DNA of 34,233 bases from Lysobacterales bacterium (GCA_017302075.1 JAFLEB010000005.1:1-34233); one strand, 5' to 3'. Shown: positions 9,216 through 17,472, counted from the first letter of the stretch. A program made the numbers and translations. Notes: generated by a model from the sequence alone, not told the origin.

Positions 9216-9236
9216 GGTCCCTCCTTGGGAGGGATC
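9216..9236 (+). promoter_or_regulatory. Hairpin enclosing the ribosome-binding site of the next gene
   Basis: Bases 9216-9224 (GGTCCCTCC) pair with 9228-9236 (GGAGGGATC), with one G-U pair and a three-base loop. The paired arm contains the GGAGGG Shine-Dalgarno sequence of the gene starting at 9241. The hairpin lies just after the pgk stop. It could limit translation unless melted by temperature, a ligand or ribosomes leaving pgk. Confidence 0.5.
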
Positions 9237-9240
9237 TTGC

Positions 9241-11262
9241 ATGCGATGGATTGCGGGCTTGCTGGCGATGATGCTGGCGGGATCTGGTGCGGCGGAGGAT
9301 TTCAAGAACGGCGGATTCGCGTTTTCGACCGGGGCGGTGCCCGCGTTCGTGGTCGAGCGTCCGCTCCCCGACCAATGGCCCGCCGATGCGCCGGGCGCGG
9401 ATGACGGTCAGTGGCGTTATTGGCGCTACGACGTGCAGGTTGATCGACGCGGTGGTGCCGACATCACCTACGCCGATTACGCCTACGAGCCGCGATCGCA
9501 GGGCAACATCGCGGATGCGGGGCGTTTCGAGATCCCGTTCAACCCGGAATACCAGCAACTGACGCTGCACCGCGTCGAATTGCGCCGCGGGGGCGCGTGG
9601 TCGTCGCGCCTGAAGCCCGCGGAGGTCACGATCGCGCGCCGCGAACGGCAGTTCGAGCAGGACATCTCCGACGGGCTCGCCGCGGCCTTGCTGGTGATCG
9701 AGGATGTCAGGCCGGGCGACGTGGTGAGGATCAGCTGGTCGGTGACCGGCAGCAACCCGATCCTGCAGGGCCAGCTCTCGGAACAGATTTCGCTCGCGTT
9801 CGGGCATCCCATGCTCGACGCCCGGATGCGCGCCTTGTACCCGGCCGGGACGCGCATCCTGAGTTACGTCGAGAACGGCGCCGCGCAACCCAGGATCACC
9901 GCGGGAAGCGACGCGACCACGGTGGAAGCAGGGGCCGCGCGGGTGGATCGGCTGCTGAACGACGGCGATTATCCCGTCTGGTTCCAGCCTTACCCGCGGG
10001 TCCAGTTCGGGCCGGCGCGCAGCTGGGCCGAGGTGGTCGCCTGGGCACTCCCGCTGTATCCGGATAGCACGGCGACCGTGCTTCCCCGCGACCTGGAGGA
10101 TCGGATCGAGCAATGGAAGGCGCTCCCGGACGACCTTGCGCGCTTCCAGGCAGCCTTGCGCGCCGTGCAGGACGAGGTGCGTTACTTCGGCGTCGAGACC
10201 GGGACCAGTTCCCATCGGCCGCGGCCGCCGCAGGAGGTTTGGGCGCGTCGCTACGGCGACTGCAAGGACAAGGCATGGCTGCTCTCCACGCTGTTGGCGC
10301 GCATGGGGATCCGGGCCGAACCGGCCCTGGCGGCGACGCACCTCGGGCGCAGCGTCCATGGCTACGTGCCCGGCGCCGACGTGTTCAACCACGTGATCGT
10401 GCGTGCGTGGATGGGGGACAAGCCGGTGTTCGTGGACCCGACGATCCGCCTGCAGGGCGGATCCCCGGAAGACGGCGATCTCTCCGATTACGGCTACGTG
10501 CTGCCGGTGGTGCAGGGCGCGGACGCCTTGGTGCAGGTGCCGCAGCAGGCGGTGCCGAAGGCGGGCCTGGTGGTGAACGAGCGGTACGTGCCGGATGGAA
10601 AGGGCATGCGGCTCGAGGTCACCACTCGCTACAGGGGAGCGATCGCCAACCGCGTGCGACGTTCCCTGGACGAGGAGCGCGCGGAGGATCGTGCCCGCCG
10701 CTACCGCGAGTACTACGCCAAGCGCCACGGTGCCGTCGAACTCGCCAAGCCGATTTCCATCAAGGACGACCGCGAGTCGAACGTGCTGGTCGTCGACGAG
10801 TCCTACCGGCTTGCGTCGCCGTGGAAGGCGGACGGGGACGCTCGTGCCCTGGATCTGGAAGCGCAGGCACTGGGCGGCGTGGCCGACCTTCCCGCGCGCT
10901 CCGAGCGCAACGGCCCGCTCGATTTCGCTACGCGTGGCAGTTACGTGCACGAGGTGACGGTCGAGGCACCTAAGGGTTGGACGCCACGTTTCGCGCGGGA
11001 GGACGCCAAGGTTGCCAACGGTGCCTTCGCCTACCGCAGGACGCTCGAGCCGACGCCGACGGGCGCCACCCTGCGGCACGAGCTGGACGTCGTGGCCGGC
11101 GAAGTCGCGCTCGCGGATGTCGCGTCGCACGTGGCCGGCTTGCGCACCGTGGGGGAAGGCGTGCATTCGCGGCTTCGTTATCGCGCGCCGGCTTCGGCCG
11201 ATGCCGCCGACCGCGAGGCCAGGCTCGAGGACTTGCTGCGGAACGTGCTGGACGAACGCTAG
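9241..11262 (+). CDS. Exported DUF3857 and transglutaminase-like domain protein
   Basis: This 673-residue protein has a short signal peptide (about residues 1-19, ending GSGAAED). A DUF3857 beta-rich domain covers roughly residues 50-210. A transglutaminase-like cysteine-protease fold at about 285-405 carries an intact triad: C341 in RYGDCKDKAWLLSTLLARMG, H384 in VFNHVIVRAW and D399 in PVFVDPT. The C-terminal third (about 430-673) resembles the beta-rich tail often found with DUF3857. Such proteins are common in Xanthomonadales and Bacteroidota, but their substrate is unknown; a periplasmic amide- or peptide-processing role is inference. It starts 32 bp after pgk and is followed 9 bp later by a Sel1-repeat protein, probably in the same transcript. 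Confidence 0.82.
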   Translation: MRWIAGLLAMMLAGSGAAEDFKNGGFAFSTGAVPAFVVERPLPDQWPADAPGADDGQWRYWRYDVQVDRRGGADITYADYAYEPRSQGNIADAGRFEIPFNPEYQQLTLHRVELRRGGAWSSRLKPAEVTIARRERQFEQDISDGLAAALLVIEDVRPGDVVRISWSVTGSNPILQGQLSEQISLAFGHPMLDARMRALYPAGTRILSYVENGAAQPRITAGSDATTVEAGAARVDRLLNDGDYPVWFQPYPRVQFGPARSWAEVVAWALPLYPDSTATVLPRDLEDRIEQWKALPDDLARFQAALRAVQDEVRYFGVETGTSSHRPRPPQEVWARRYGDCKDKAWLLSTLLARMGIRAEPALAATHLGRSVHGYVPGADVFNHVIVRAWMGDKPVFVDPTIRLQGGSPEDGDLSDYGYVLPVVQGADALVQVPQQAVPKAGLVVNERYVPDGKGMRLEVTTRYRGAIANRVRRSLDEERAEDRARRYREYYAKRHGAVELAKPISIKDDRESNVLVVDESYRLASPWKADGDARALDLEAQALGGVADLPARSERNGPLDFATRGSYVHEVTVEAPKGWTPRFAREDAKVANGAFAYRRTLEPTPTGATLRHELDVVAGEVALADVASHVAGLRTVGEGVHSRLRYRAPASADAADREARLEDLLRNVLDER

Positions 11263-11271
11263 GGAGGGCAC

Positions 11272-13527
11272 ATGCGCTGTTTCGAATGGATCCTGTTGGG
11301 TTGCCTGGGCGTGGCCCCGGGCATGGTGGCCGCCGCCGACGCCGTGGTGCCGGATGCATCGACCGCATGGCGCGACTTCCTCGCCAAGGGCACCGCGGAC
11401 GACGTGAATGCCGCCATCTCCGCGATCGATGCCGTCGGTTACGACGGCGAAGGCGTCGATGCGGCGAAGTGCAGGGAGTCGGCGGCGAAGCTCGCCTCGG
11501 CGCGCGACCGCGTCCGGGTGTCGATCGTCCTGCAGCGCGCTGCCCTGTTGTGCGCGGAATCGACGGGCGATGGCGCTGCCGCCGAGGATGCCAACCGCTG
11601 GCTCGCCGCGTTGGCGAGGCACGCGCTGGCCGAGTCGGACCGTGGTGCCTGGCCGCGCCCGGTGCGCATCGTGCTGCCAGGGGATGCGCCCGCCTTGTTC
11701 GCGTCCGCCGGCATGGTGGTCCGGTATGAAATGTTCATGCAGTACCACCCTTCGCCCTACTTCCCGTTCGTCGTCGCCGCGGCGCCGCGCGATGGCGGGA
11801 CCGAGAAGCTGCTGCGGTTCGACTACATCGACACGTTGGCGCAGGTCGACCGCGGCGCGCGCGCCCATGGCACGCCGCGACTGGCGATGTCGTACGTGGA
11901 GGCATTCCTCGGCAACTCGGCCAAGCACGGGGCGGTATCCGCGATCGATTACCAGGCCTTCTTCGCCGCCTCCCGCGAGTCCACGCCCGCGGCGAAAGTG
12001 GCGGCGGTCCGAGACGCCGCGGGGATGGGCGGCATCGGCTCGGCGATCACCTGGCTGATGGTCTGCGGCAGTTCGAAGGAGAAGGGCTGCGCCGTTGGCC
12101 TGGTGGACGCGCTACTGCCTGCGGCGGAGAAGCGCCATGCCTACCCGATGATGCTGCTGGCGCTCGCCTACGCCGAAGGCATCGGCGTACCGCGCAATCC
12201 GCAGGCCGCCACGGCGATGCTGGATGCGGCCGATCGTGCCTGGGACCGGCGTGGCGCATCCGTCGTCTACGCGGAGTTGCTGGAGGCCCTGCATCCGGAC
12301 GATCCGATGCCGGCCGAGATCGCCACGCGGTTGCGCGAGTCGGCGGGTGCCGGCAATGCGACCGCGGCGGCAATGCTCGTGTCGATGCGGATGGAAGGGG
12401 AAAAAGGGTACGTCCTCGGCGCCGAGGATGAGGCCTTGCTGGCCAGCCCGGACAACAACGGCACCGGCCAGGGATTCCTCAAGCTGGCCGGCTGGTACGA
12501 AGACCGCGATGCCGCCAAGTCCCGGGTCTACCTCGAACGGGCGGCCGCCGCGAACAATCCCGACGCGCTGAGGCGCCTGGCCATCCAGCTCCGCGAGTCT
12601 CAAGGCAGCAAGCCGCCCAGCCAGGAAGCACTCGCCTGGTTGGAGCGGGCGGGCAACGGCGGCGACCTGTACTCGATGTACTACTCGGGCTACCAGGCCT
12701 TCCGGCAGGGCAAGCTGCAACGGGCGGAGGACTGGTTGCTGCCGGCTGCGATGCGCGGGGATGGCGACGCGATGTTCTTCCTGGCCAGCCTGTGGGACGA
12801 AGGGCATGAGGGGCTTGAGGGCGATGCCAAGCGTGCCATCGCCGTGTACGAATCGTTGCAGGACAGCAAGGAGTACGGGCCGCGCGCCCGTCGCGCGTTG
12901 GCGGACATGGCGCTTGCCGGCCGCGGCATGCAGAAGGATCCCGCGAAGGCTCGCAAGTGGGTCGAGCACGATGCGCAGGCCGGCGACGTCGACTCGCAAC
13001 TCTGGCTGGCCGGCAACCTGTTGTACGGGCGCGACGGCCTGCAGGACGAGGTCGCGGGTCGACGCTGGATGGACCGCGCCATCGCAGGCGGGTCGACCGA
13101 GGCGATGGACCAGTACGGCCTCTGGCTGCACAACCGCGGCAAGTCCGACGCGGACAGGAAGCGCGGTGTCGCCCTCAGTCGCAAGGCGGCGGCGAGCGGC
13201 GGCGTGGGCGAAATGAACAATGCCGCATGGATGCTCTGCGTCTCCCCGTACGACATCGTCAGGGATCCGCCCGAAGGGATGGCCCTCGCGCGCAAGATCG
13301 AAGCGACGCCGGATATCACCCCGGGGACACTGGACACCGTCGCGGCCTGCCTTGCCGCAACCGGCGATTACGCCCGCGCAGCGGAGGTGCAGGCGCGCGT
13401 CATCGCGGAGATGGAGCGATACGCCCGGCCGGACAAGGAAAACATCGCGGAGATGGCCGAGCGCCTGGCCCTGTACAAGGCGGGCAAGCCCTACATCGAG
13501 CCGGTCGCCGCCCACGCGGGGAACTGA
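11272..13527 (+). CDS. Exported Sel1/TPR-repeat protein of unknown function
   Basis: This 751-residue protein has an N-terminal signal peptide (about residues 1-21, ending GMVAAAD). The first 270 residues match no domain I recognise. From about residue 280 to 650 it is an alpha-helical solenoid of Sel1-like repeats, for example LALAYAEGIGVPRNPQAA, LADMALAGRGMQKDPAKA and LAGNLLYGRDGLQDEVAG. A final TPR-like pair (LAATGDYARAAEVQARVI) ends the chain. Sel1 solenoids usually serve as protein-binding scaffolds. The start has an AGGGAGGG site and lies 9 bp after the transglutaminase-like gene, so the two probably work together in the periplasm. Both differ in codon choice from the surrounding glycolytic genes by eye (more rare codons), consistent with lower expression. 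Confidence 0.75.
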   Translation: MRCFEWILLGCLGVAPGMVAAADAVVPDASTAWRDFLAKGTADDVNAAISAIDAVGYDGEGVDAAKCRESAAKLASARDRVRVSIVLQRAALLCAESTGDGAAAEDANRWLAALARHALAESDRGAWPRPVRIVLPGDAPALFASAGMVVRYEMFMQYHPSPYFPFVVAAAPRDGGTEKLLRFDYIDTLAQVDRGARAHGTPRLAMSYVEAFLGNSAKHGAVSAIDYQAFFAASRESTPAAKVAAVRDAAGMGGIGSAITWLMVCGSSKEKGCAVGLVDALLPAAEKRHAYPMMLLALAYAEGIGVPRNPQAATAMLDAADRAWDRRGASVVYAELLEALHPDDPMPAEIATRLRESAGAGNATAAAMLVSMRMEGEKGYVLGAEDEALLASPDNNGTGQGFLKLAGWYEDRDAAKSRVYLERAAAANNPDALRRLAIQLRESQGSKPPSQEALAWLERAGNGGDLYSMYYSGYQAFRQGKLQRAEDWLLPAAMRGDGDAMFFLASLWDEGHEGLEGDAKRAIAVYESLQDSKEYGPRARRALADMALAGRGMQKDPAKARKWVEHDAQAGDVDSQLWLAGNLLYGRDGLQDEVAGRRWMDRAIAGGSTEAMDQYGLWLHNRGKSDADRKRGVALSRKAAASGGVGEMNNAAWMLCVSPYDIVRDPPEGMALARKIEATPDITPGTLDTVAACLAATGDYARAAEVQARVIAEMERYARPDKENIAEMAERLALYKAGKPYIEPVAAHAGN

Positions 13528-13573
13528 AGTCGATTGCAACCCGGCGCGGCGGCGCAGCGCCATCGCGGCATGC

Positions 13574-13579
13574 TAGCGT
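13574..13579 (+). promoter_or_regulatory. Candidate -10 box of pyk
   Basis: TAGCGT within TGCTAGCGTG suggests an extended -10 element. It lies 25 bases before the pyk ATG and predicts a leader of about 19 nt. It shares the GCTAG start with other -10 candidates in the window. Confidence 0.45.
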
Positions 13580-13604
13580 GCGGGCTCCACTGGAGCCCTT
13601 GCGC

Positions 13605-15071
13605 ATGTCCGAACACCGCCGCCGCACCCGCATCGTCGCCACCCTCGGCCCGGCCACCGACCCGCCCGACGTGCTCGAGGCGGTGCTCAGGGCCGGCGTG
13701 GACGTGGTGCGGCTCAACTTCTCGCACGGCGATCCGTCGGCGCAGGTGGCGCGCGGCGAAGCGGTGCGGGCGATGGCGCAACGGATCGGCCGCGAGGTCG
13801 GCATCCTCGCCGACCTGCCCGGGCCGAAGATCCGCGTGGAGACCTTCGCCGAGGGCAAGGTCGCGTTGAAGGCGGGCAACCGATTCGACCTGGTCGCGAG
13901 CCTGGACGCGCCGCTCGGCGATGCGACCCAGGTCGGGGTTAGTTACCTCGAACTGCCGGGCGACGTGGTGCCGGGCGACGTGCTGCTGCTCGACGACGGC
14001 GTGGTCCAGCTGCAGGTGACGGCGGTGCAGGGCGAGCGGATCGTCACCACCGTCCTCAACGACTGCTTCCTCTCGAACCGCAAGGGGCTCAACAAGCAGG
14101 GCGGCGGCTTGTCGCTCGGCGCGATCACCGAGAAGGATCGCGAGTTGATCGCGATCGCGGCGGGCATGGACGTGGACTTCATCGCGGTGTCGTTCTGCCG
14201 CAATGCCGACGACATGCACGAGGCGCGCCGGGTCGCCAGGGCGCATGGCAGCAGCGCGGCGCTGGTGGCGAAGATCGAGCGCGCGGAGGCGATCGAGCAC
14301 CTTGCCGAGATCGTGGACGCCAGCGACGTGGTGATGGTCGCGCGCGGCGACCTGGGCGTGGAGATCGGCGACGCCGAACTGCCCGGGCTGCAGAAGAAGA
14401 TCATCCGCGAGGCGGTGGCGCGCGAGAAGGTCGTGATCACCGCGACGCAGATGCTGCAGTCGATGGTCGACAGCCCGATCCCCACTCGCGCGGAAGTGCT
14501 GGACGTCGCCAACGCGGTGATCGACGGCACCGACGCGGTGATGCTGTCGCAGGAAAGCGCGGCCGGCAGCTGGCCGGTGAAGGCGGTCGAAGCGATGGCG
14601 CGGATCTGCGTGGGCGCGGAGAAGCAGTTCATCGCCGACACCGATTTCGAGGCGGCCCCGCGCGGACTTGAGCGTGCCGACCAGGCGATCGCGATGGCCA
14701 CCATGTTCCTGTCCGAGCACATCGGCGTCCGCGGCGTGGTGGCGATGACCGAGTCCGGCGGGACCGCGCGCTTCCTGTCGCGCTTCCGCTCCGCGGTGCC
14801 GATCTTCGCGTTCTCGCGCCATGCGCCGGCGCGCCGGAAAATGGCGCTGATGCGCGACGTGTTCCCGATGGACTACGACAGCCGCGGGCAGACCCCGCGC
14901 GAGGCCGCGCGCGGCAGCATCCGCCTGCTGGTCGACGCCGACCTGCTGCACCCGGGCGACCGCGTGGTGTTCACCAGCGGCGAGCACATGGAAACCCGCG
15001 GCGCGACCAACACGCTGCGCCTGCTGCAGGTGGGGCAGGACGGCCACGCCGAGGGATTGGGGGAATTGTGA
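13605..15071 (+). CDS. pyk: Pyruvate kinase
   Basis: This 488-residue cytoplasmic enzyme converts phosphoenolpyruvate and ADP to pyruvate and ATP. The family motifs appear in order: RTRIVATLGPATD near the N-terminus, RLNFSHGD, the active-site lysine region VAKIERAEA, MVARGDLGVEIG, and ITATQMLQSM. The C-terminal domain ends with the HPGDRVVFTSG region. ATG at 13605 starts the conserved sequence and has GGAG nine bases upstream. It follows the Sel1-repeat gene by 77 bp, with a candidate promoter in the gap, so it may be transcribed independently of that gene pair. Confidence 0.96.
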   Translation: MSEHRRRTRIVATLGPATDPPDVLEAVLRAGVDVVRLNFSHGDPSAQVARGEAVRAMAQRIGREVGILADLPGPKIRVETFAEGKVALKAGNRFDLVASLDAPLGDATQVGVSYLELPGDVVPGDVLLLDDGVVQLQVTAVQGERIVTTVLNDCFLSNRKGLNKQGGGLSLGAITEKDRELIAIAAGMDVDFIAVSFCRNADDMHEARRVARAHGSSAALVAKIERAEAIEHLAEIVDASDVVMVARGDLGVEIGDAELPGLQKKIIREAVAREKVVITATQMLQSMVDSPIPTRAEVLDVANAVIDGTDAVMLSQESAAGSWPVKAVEAMARICVGAEKQFIADTDFEAAPRGLERADQAIAMATMFLSEHIGVRGVVAMTESGGTARFLSRFRSAVPIFAFSRHAPARRKMALMRDVFPMDYDSRGQTPREAARGSIRLLVDADLLHPGDRVVFTSGEHMETRGATNTLRLLQVGQDGHAEGLGEL

Positions 15072-15106
15072 ACGGGATGGCATCACGCCGCCCCGAGGCT
15101 CGGTGC

Positions 15107-15112
15107 TAGGAT
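15107..15112 (+). promoter_or_regulatory. Candidate -10 box of the TonB-like gene
   Basis: TAGGAT in GTGCTAGGATCG lies 30 bases before the ATG at 15142. It has the same GCTAGNNT core as the pyk and second adaptor promoters. No clear -35 box is visible. Confidence 0.45.
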
Positions 15113-15141
15113 CGGGGCCAAGGCCACGGGGAGGATGCGGG

Positions 15142-15783
15142 ATGCGCAGGACAGGGATGTGGGTGGTGGGGTTGGGCTGCCTGCTGGTGGCGACGCAGGC
15201 GCCCGCCGGCGAGCGGATCAAGGTCAAGGACGAGGGGGGCATCCGCGATGCGTGGAACCTCGCGCCGGGCACCCAGCTCGTGGTCCCGCCCTACCCGCCG
15301 GAGCAGGCGGCGAACAAGGCGGATGTGTGCGTCGCGGTGGGTTACCTGATCGGCAGGGACGGCACCACGTCGGAGTTCTCGATGCTCAAGAGCTGGGCAT
15401 CCACCAAGCCGGCGGGCGATGGCGATGCGTACTGGGGGGCGTTCGCCCGCTACGCTTCCGCCGCCCTGTCGCAGTGGCGCTTCGCGCCCAAGCCGGAGGT
15501 CGCCGATCCCAAGCCGGTCTACACGGTTGCGACCTTCGTGTTTTCTGATCGGCCGACCGCTGAATTGCGCGGGAACTGCGCGATCCCCAGCTTGCAGATG
15601 CACCTGCTCGAATTGCGGAATGACCCGCGGATGGGCCGCAAGATGAGTCGCGGCATCTTCGCGCAGCTCGAGATCGACCCGCTGATGGAGCAGAAATACT
15701 GGGCGCTGCGGCGCGCCAGCAACGAAGCCACGGCGCCCAAGCCGATCCCGGCGCCACGGCCCACGCCGCCGCCGAAGCCCTGA
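15142..15783 (+). CDS. Exported protein with a TonB C-terminal-like domain
   Basis: This 213-residue protein has a signal peptide (about residues 1-23, ending TQAPAG). The segment from VVPPYPPEQA through VCVAVGYLIGRDGTTSEFSMLKSW to ALSQWRFAPKPE follows the pattern of the TonB C-terminal domain (P-x-YP, V-x-V-x-G, WRF-x-P). Unlike TonB it has no membrane anchor beyond the signal peptide and no Pro-rich periplasmic linker before the domain; the Pro/Lys-rich stretch (PKPIPAPRPTPPPKP) is at the very C-terminus instead. Energy transduction is therefore unlikely. It may bind envelope partners. ATG at 15142 is preceded by GGAGGATGCGGG. Similar stand-alone proteins are frequent in Xanthomonadales; function is unknown. 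Confidence 0.65.
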   Translation: MRRTGMWVVGLGCLLVATQAPAGERIKVKDEGGIRDAWNLAPGTQLVVPPYPPEQAANKADVCVAVGYLIGRDGTTSEFSMLKSWASTKPAGDGDAYWGAFARYASAALSQWRFAPKPEVADPKPVYTVATFVFSDRPTAELRGNCAIPSLQMHLLELRNDPRMGRKMSRGIFAQLEIDPLMEQKYWALRRASNEATAPKPIPAPRPTPPPKP

Positions 15784-15797
15784 GCCTGCCGGCCCGA

Positions 15798-15803
15798 TAT
15801 AAT
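15798..15803 (+). promoter_or_regulatory. Consensus -10 box of fba
   Basis: A perfect TATAAT lies 32 bases before the fba ATG and predicts a leader of about 26 nt. The -35 region is poor (AAGCCC). It is the only perfect -10 consensus noticed ahead of a gene in this window. Confidence 0.65.
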
Positions 15804-15835
15804 GCCGGCTTCCCTCGAGCCGGCATGGGCCACAC

Positions 15836-16840
15836 ATGAGCATCGAACAACTCGCCGAAACCGCCCGCGCGATGGTCGCCCCGGGCAAGGGCATCATCGC
15901 CATCGATGAATCCTCCGGGACCTGCGCCAAGCGGTTCGCCGGCGTCGGCATCGAGAACACCGAAGAAAACCGCCGCGCCTACCGCGAGCTGCTGCTGACC
16001 GCGCCGAACGCGAACCAGTACCTGTCCGGCGCGATCCTGTTCGACGAAACCATCCGCCAGTCCACCCGCGACGGCATCCCGTTCGCCAGGTACATGGCCG
16101 ACAACGGGATGATCCCGGGCATCAAGGTGGACAAGGGCACGCATGCGCTGGCCGGCTTCCCCGGCGAGCTGGTGACCGAGGGCCTGGATGGCCTGCGCGA
16201 TCGCCTCGCCGAGTACTACAAGCTCGGCGCCCGCTTCGCGAAGTGGCGCGCGGTCATCAACATCGGCGAGGACATCCCGTCCGGCACCTGCATCGAGGCC
16301 AATGCCCACGCGCTGGCGCGCTACGCGGCGCTGTGCCAGGAGCAGGGCCTGGTGCCGATGGTGGAGCCGGAGGTGCTGATGGACGGCGACCACGACATCG
16401 AGACCTGCTACGAGGTCACCGAGGTCACCCTGCGCGCGCTGTTCGATGCGCTCTACAACCAGAACGTGATGCTGGAAGGCACCATCCTGAAGGCCTCGAT
16501 GGTCGTGCCGGGCAAGGGCTGCGAGGAGCAGGCCAGCGTCGAGGAAGTGGCGGATTCCACCCTGATGTGCCTGAAGTCGGCGGTGCCGGCGATCCTGCCG
16601 GGCATCGTGTTCCTGTCCGGCGGCCAGAGCGACGAGGACGCGACCGCGCACCTCGATGCGATGAACCGCATGGGCCCGAACCCGTGGCCGCTGTCGTTCT
16701 CCTACGGTCGCGCCATGCAGCAGGCCGCGCTCAAGCTGTGGGCGCAGGACATGCAGGGCAACTACGCGAAGGCGCAGCAGACCGTGTTCGAGCGCGCGAA
16801 GGCCAACGGCCTGGCCGCGCTGGGGCAATGGGAAGGCTGA
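15836..16840 (+). CDS. fba: Fructose-bisphosphate aldolase, class I
   Basis: This 334-residue cytoplasmic enzyme cleaves fructose 1,6-bisphosphate through a lysine Schiff base. The class I motifs are clear: GKGIIAIDESSGTCAKRF near the N-terminus, PGIKVDKGTHAL, and the Schiff-base lysine K219 in GTILKASMVVPG. The closing region has FLSGGQSDEDATAHLDAMNR. It is unrelated to the zinc-dependent class II aldolase of E. coli, so this pathway step is metal-independent. The ribosome-binding site is weak (no clear GGAG), but the promoter is the strongest in the window. The gene closes the glycolysis cluster. Confidence 0.95.
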   Translation: MSIEQLAETARAMVAPGKGIIAIDESSGTCAKRFAGVGIENTEENRRAYRELLLTAPNANQYLSGAILFDETIRQSTRDGIPFARYMADNGMIPGIKVDKGTHALAGFPGELVTEGLDGLRDRLAEYYKLGARFAKWRAVINIGEDIPSGTCIEANAHALARYAALCQEQGLVPMVEPEVLMDGDHDIETCYEVTEVTLRALFDALYNQNVMLEGTILKASMVVPGKGCEEQASVEEVADSTLMCLKSAVPAILPGIVFLSGGQSDEDATAHLDAMNRMGPNPWPLSFSYGRAMQQAALKLWAQDMQGNYAKAQQTVFERAKANGLAALGQWEG

Positions 16841-16852
16841 TCGTTTCCGGGC

Positions 16853-16880
16853 GGTCGTCGCCGGAGGGCGATGACCTTGC
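16853..16880 (+). terminator. Weak terminator-like hairpin after fba
   Basis: GGTCGTCGCC (16853-16862) pairs with GGCGATGACC (16867-16876) with one G-T pair, a four-base loop, and TT following. The T run is too short for a confident intrinsic terminator. Confidence 0.4.
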
Positions 16881-16906
16881 CGAACCGACATCGTCGCGAT
16901 GAAGCG

Positions 16907-16929
16907 GACGCCGGCCTCGCGCCGGCGTC
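16907..16929. repeat. Perfect inverted repeat, 9-bp arms
   Basis: GACGCCGGC and GCCGGCGTC flank a five-base spacer. No T run follows on either side that would make it an obvious terminator. It lies between fba and the small L7/L12-like gene. Confidence 0.45.
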
Positions 16930-16951
16930 TGCGCATAGGGCGTGCGCGGCG

Positions 16952-16957
16952 TATGCT
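16952..16957 (+). promoter_or_regulatory. Candidate -10 box
   Basis: TATGCT lies 27 bases before the ATG at 16984 and could start a short leader. No -35 box is evident. Confidence 0.35.
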
Positions 16958-16983
16958 GCCGTGACCACGCCCCGGAGCGGACG

Positions 16984-17376
16984 ATGACCACCGCCAAGCC
17001 TCCCTTGCCGCCGGATGCCGTCGCCGCCCTGCAGCGCGGCGACTGGATCTCCGCGATCCGGGCGATCCGGCAGGCCGGTGGCCTCGACCTGCAGGCAGCC
17101 AAGCGCGCGCTCGAGGCGCACGCCCGCGAGTACGCGGAAGCGCAGGCCCGCGCCCGTGGCGGCAATGCCGCGCCGGTCACGGCCGATGCGAGGCAGGCGA
17201 TCCGCGAGGTCGCGGCGAAGGCGCGGGTGGAATCGGCGGGGCGACCGGGCCCGAACCTCGCCCCCGGCAAGCGCCAACCCACCGTTGCGATGGGCGACCG
17301 CCCCGGAGAAATGCGCTGGCTGCTGGTGGCGCTGTCCGCCGCCGCCGGGATGGCCTGGCTCGCCTTCGCCGGCTGA
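16984..17376 (+). CDS. Small protein with L7/L12 C-terminal-like motif and a C-terminal membrane helix
   Basis: This 130-residue protein has an N-terminal segment, AVAALQRGDWISAIRAIR followed by GLDLQAAKRALEAHA. It closely follows the helix-loop-helix of the ribosomal L7/L12 C-terminal domain (I-x-A-I-K-x-x-R-x-x-T-G-L-G-L-K-E-A-K). A polar Ala/Arg-rich middle leads to one hydrophobic helix at about residues 109-127 (WLLVALSAAAGMAWLAFAG), so it is probably tail-anchored in the inner membrane with the domain in the cytoplasm. ATG at 16984 has GGAGCGGACG upstream. Proteins that borrow this fold outside the ribosome are known but have no general function. Confidence 0.65.
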   Translation: MTTAKPPLPPDAVAALQRGDWISAIRAIRQAGGLDLQAAKRALEAHAREYAEAQARARGGNAAPVTADARQAIREVAAKARVESAGRPGPNLAPGKRQPTVAMGDRPGEMRWLLVALSAAAGMAWLAFAG

Positions 17377-17388
17377 ATCGCGCTGGGT

Positions 17389-17411
17389 AACGCGCGGCCG
17401 CGCCGCGCGTT
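17389..17411. repeat. Perfect inverted repeat, 9-bp arms
   Basis: AACGCGCGG and CCGCGCGTT flank a five-base spacer, 12 bases after the stop of the small membrane protein gene. There is no T run. It may help end transcription or be processed RNA structure. Confidence 0.4.
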
Positions 17412-17472
17412 GACCGCGCGCCTGCAACGTGCCGCCCAGCCGATGGCACGGGGGCCTGCACGCGCGTCCCGC

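Noticed and set aside
9118..11928. Very long open frame on the minus strand opposite the transglutaminase-like gene
   Set aside because: The product is rich in Arg, His, Gln and Gly with no domain pattern, as expected for the complement of GC-rich codons. The plus-strand gene has a full domain set.
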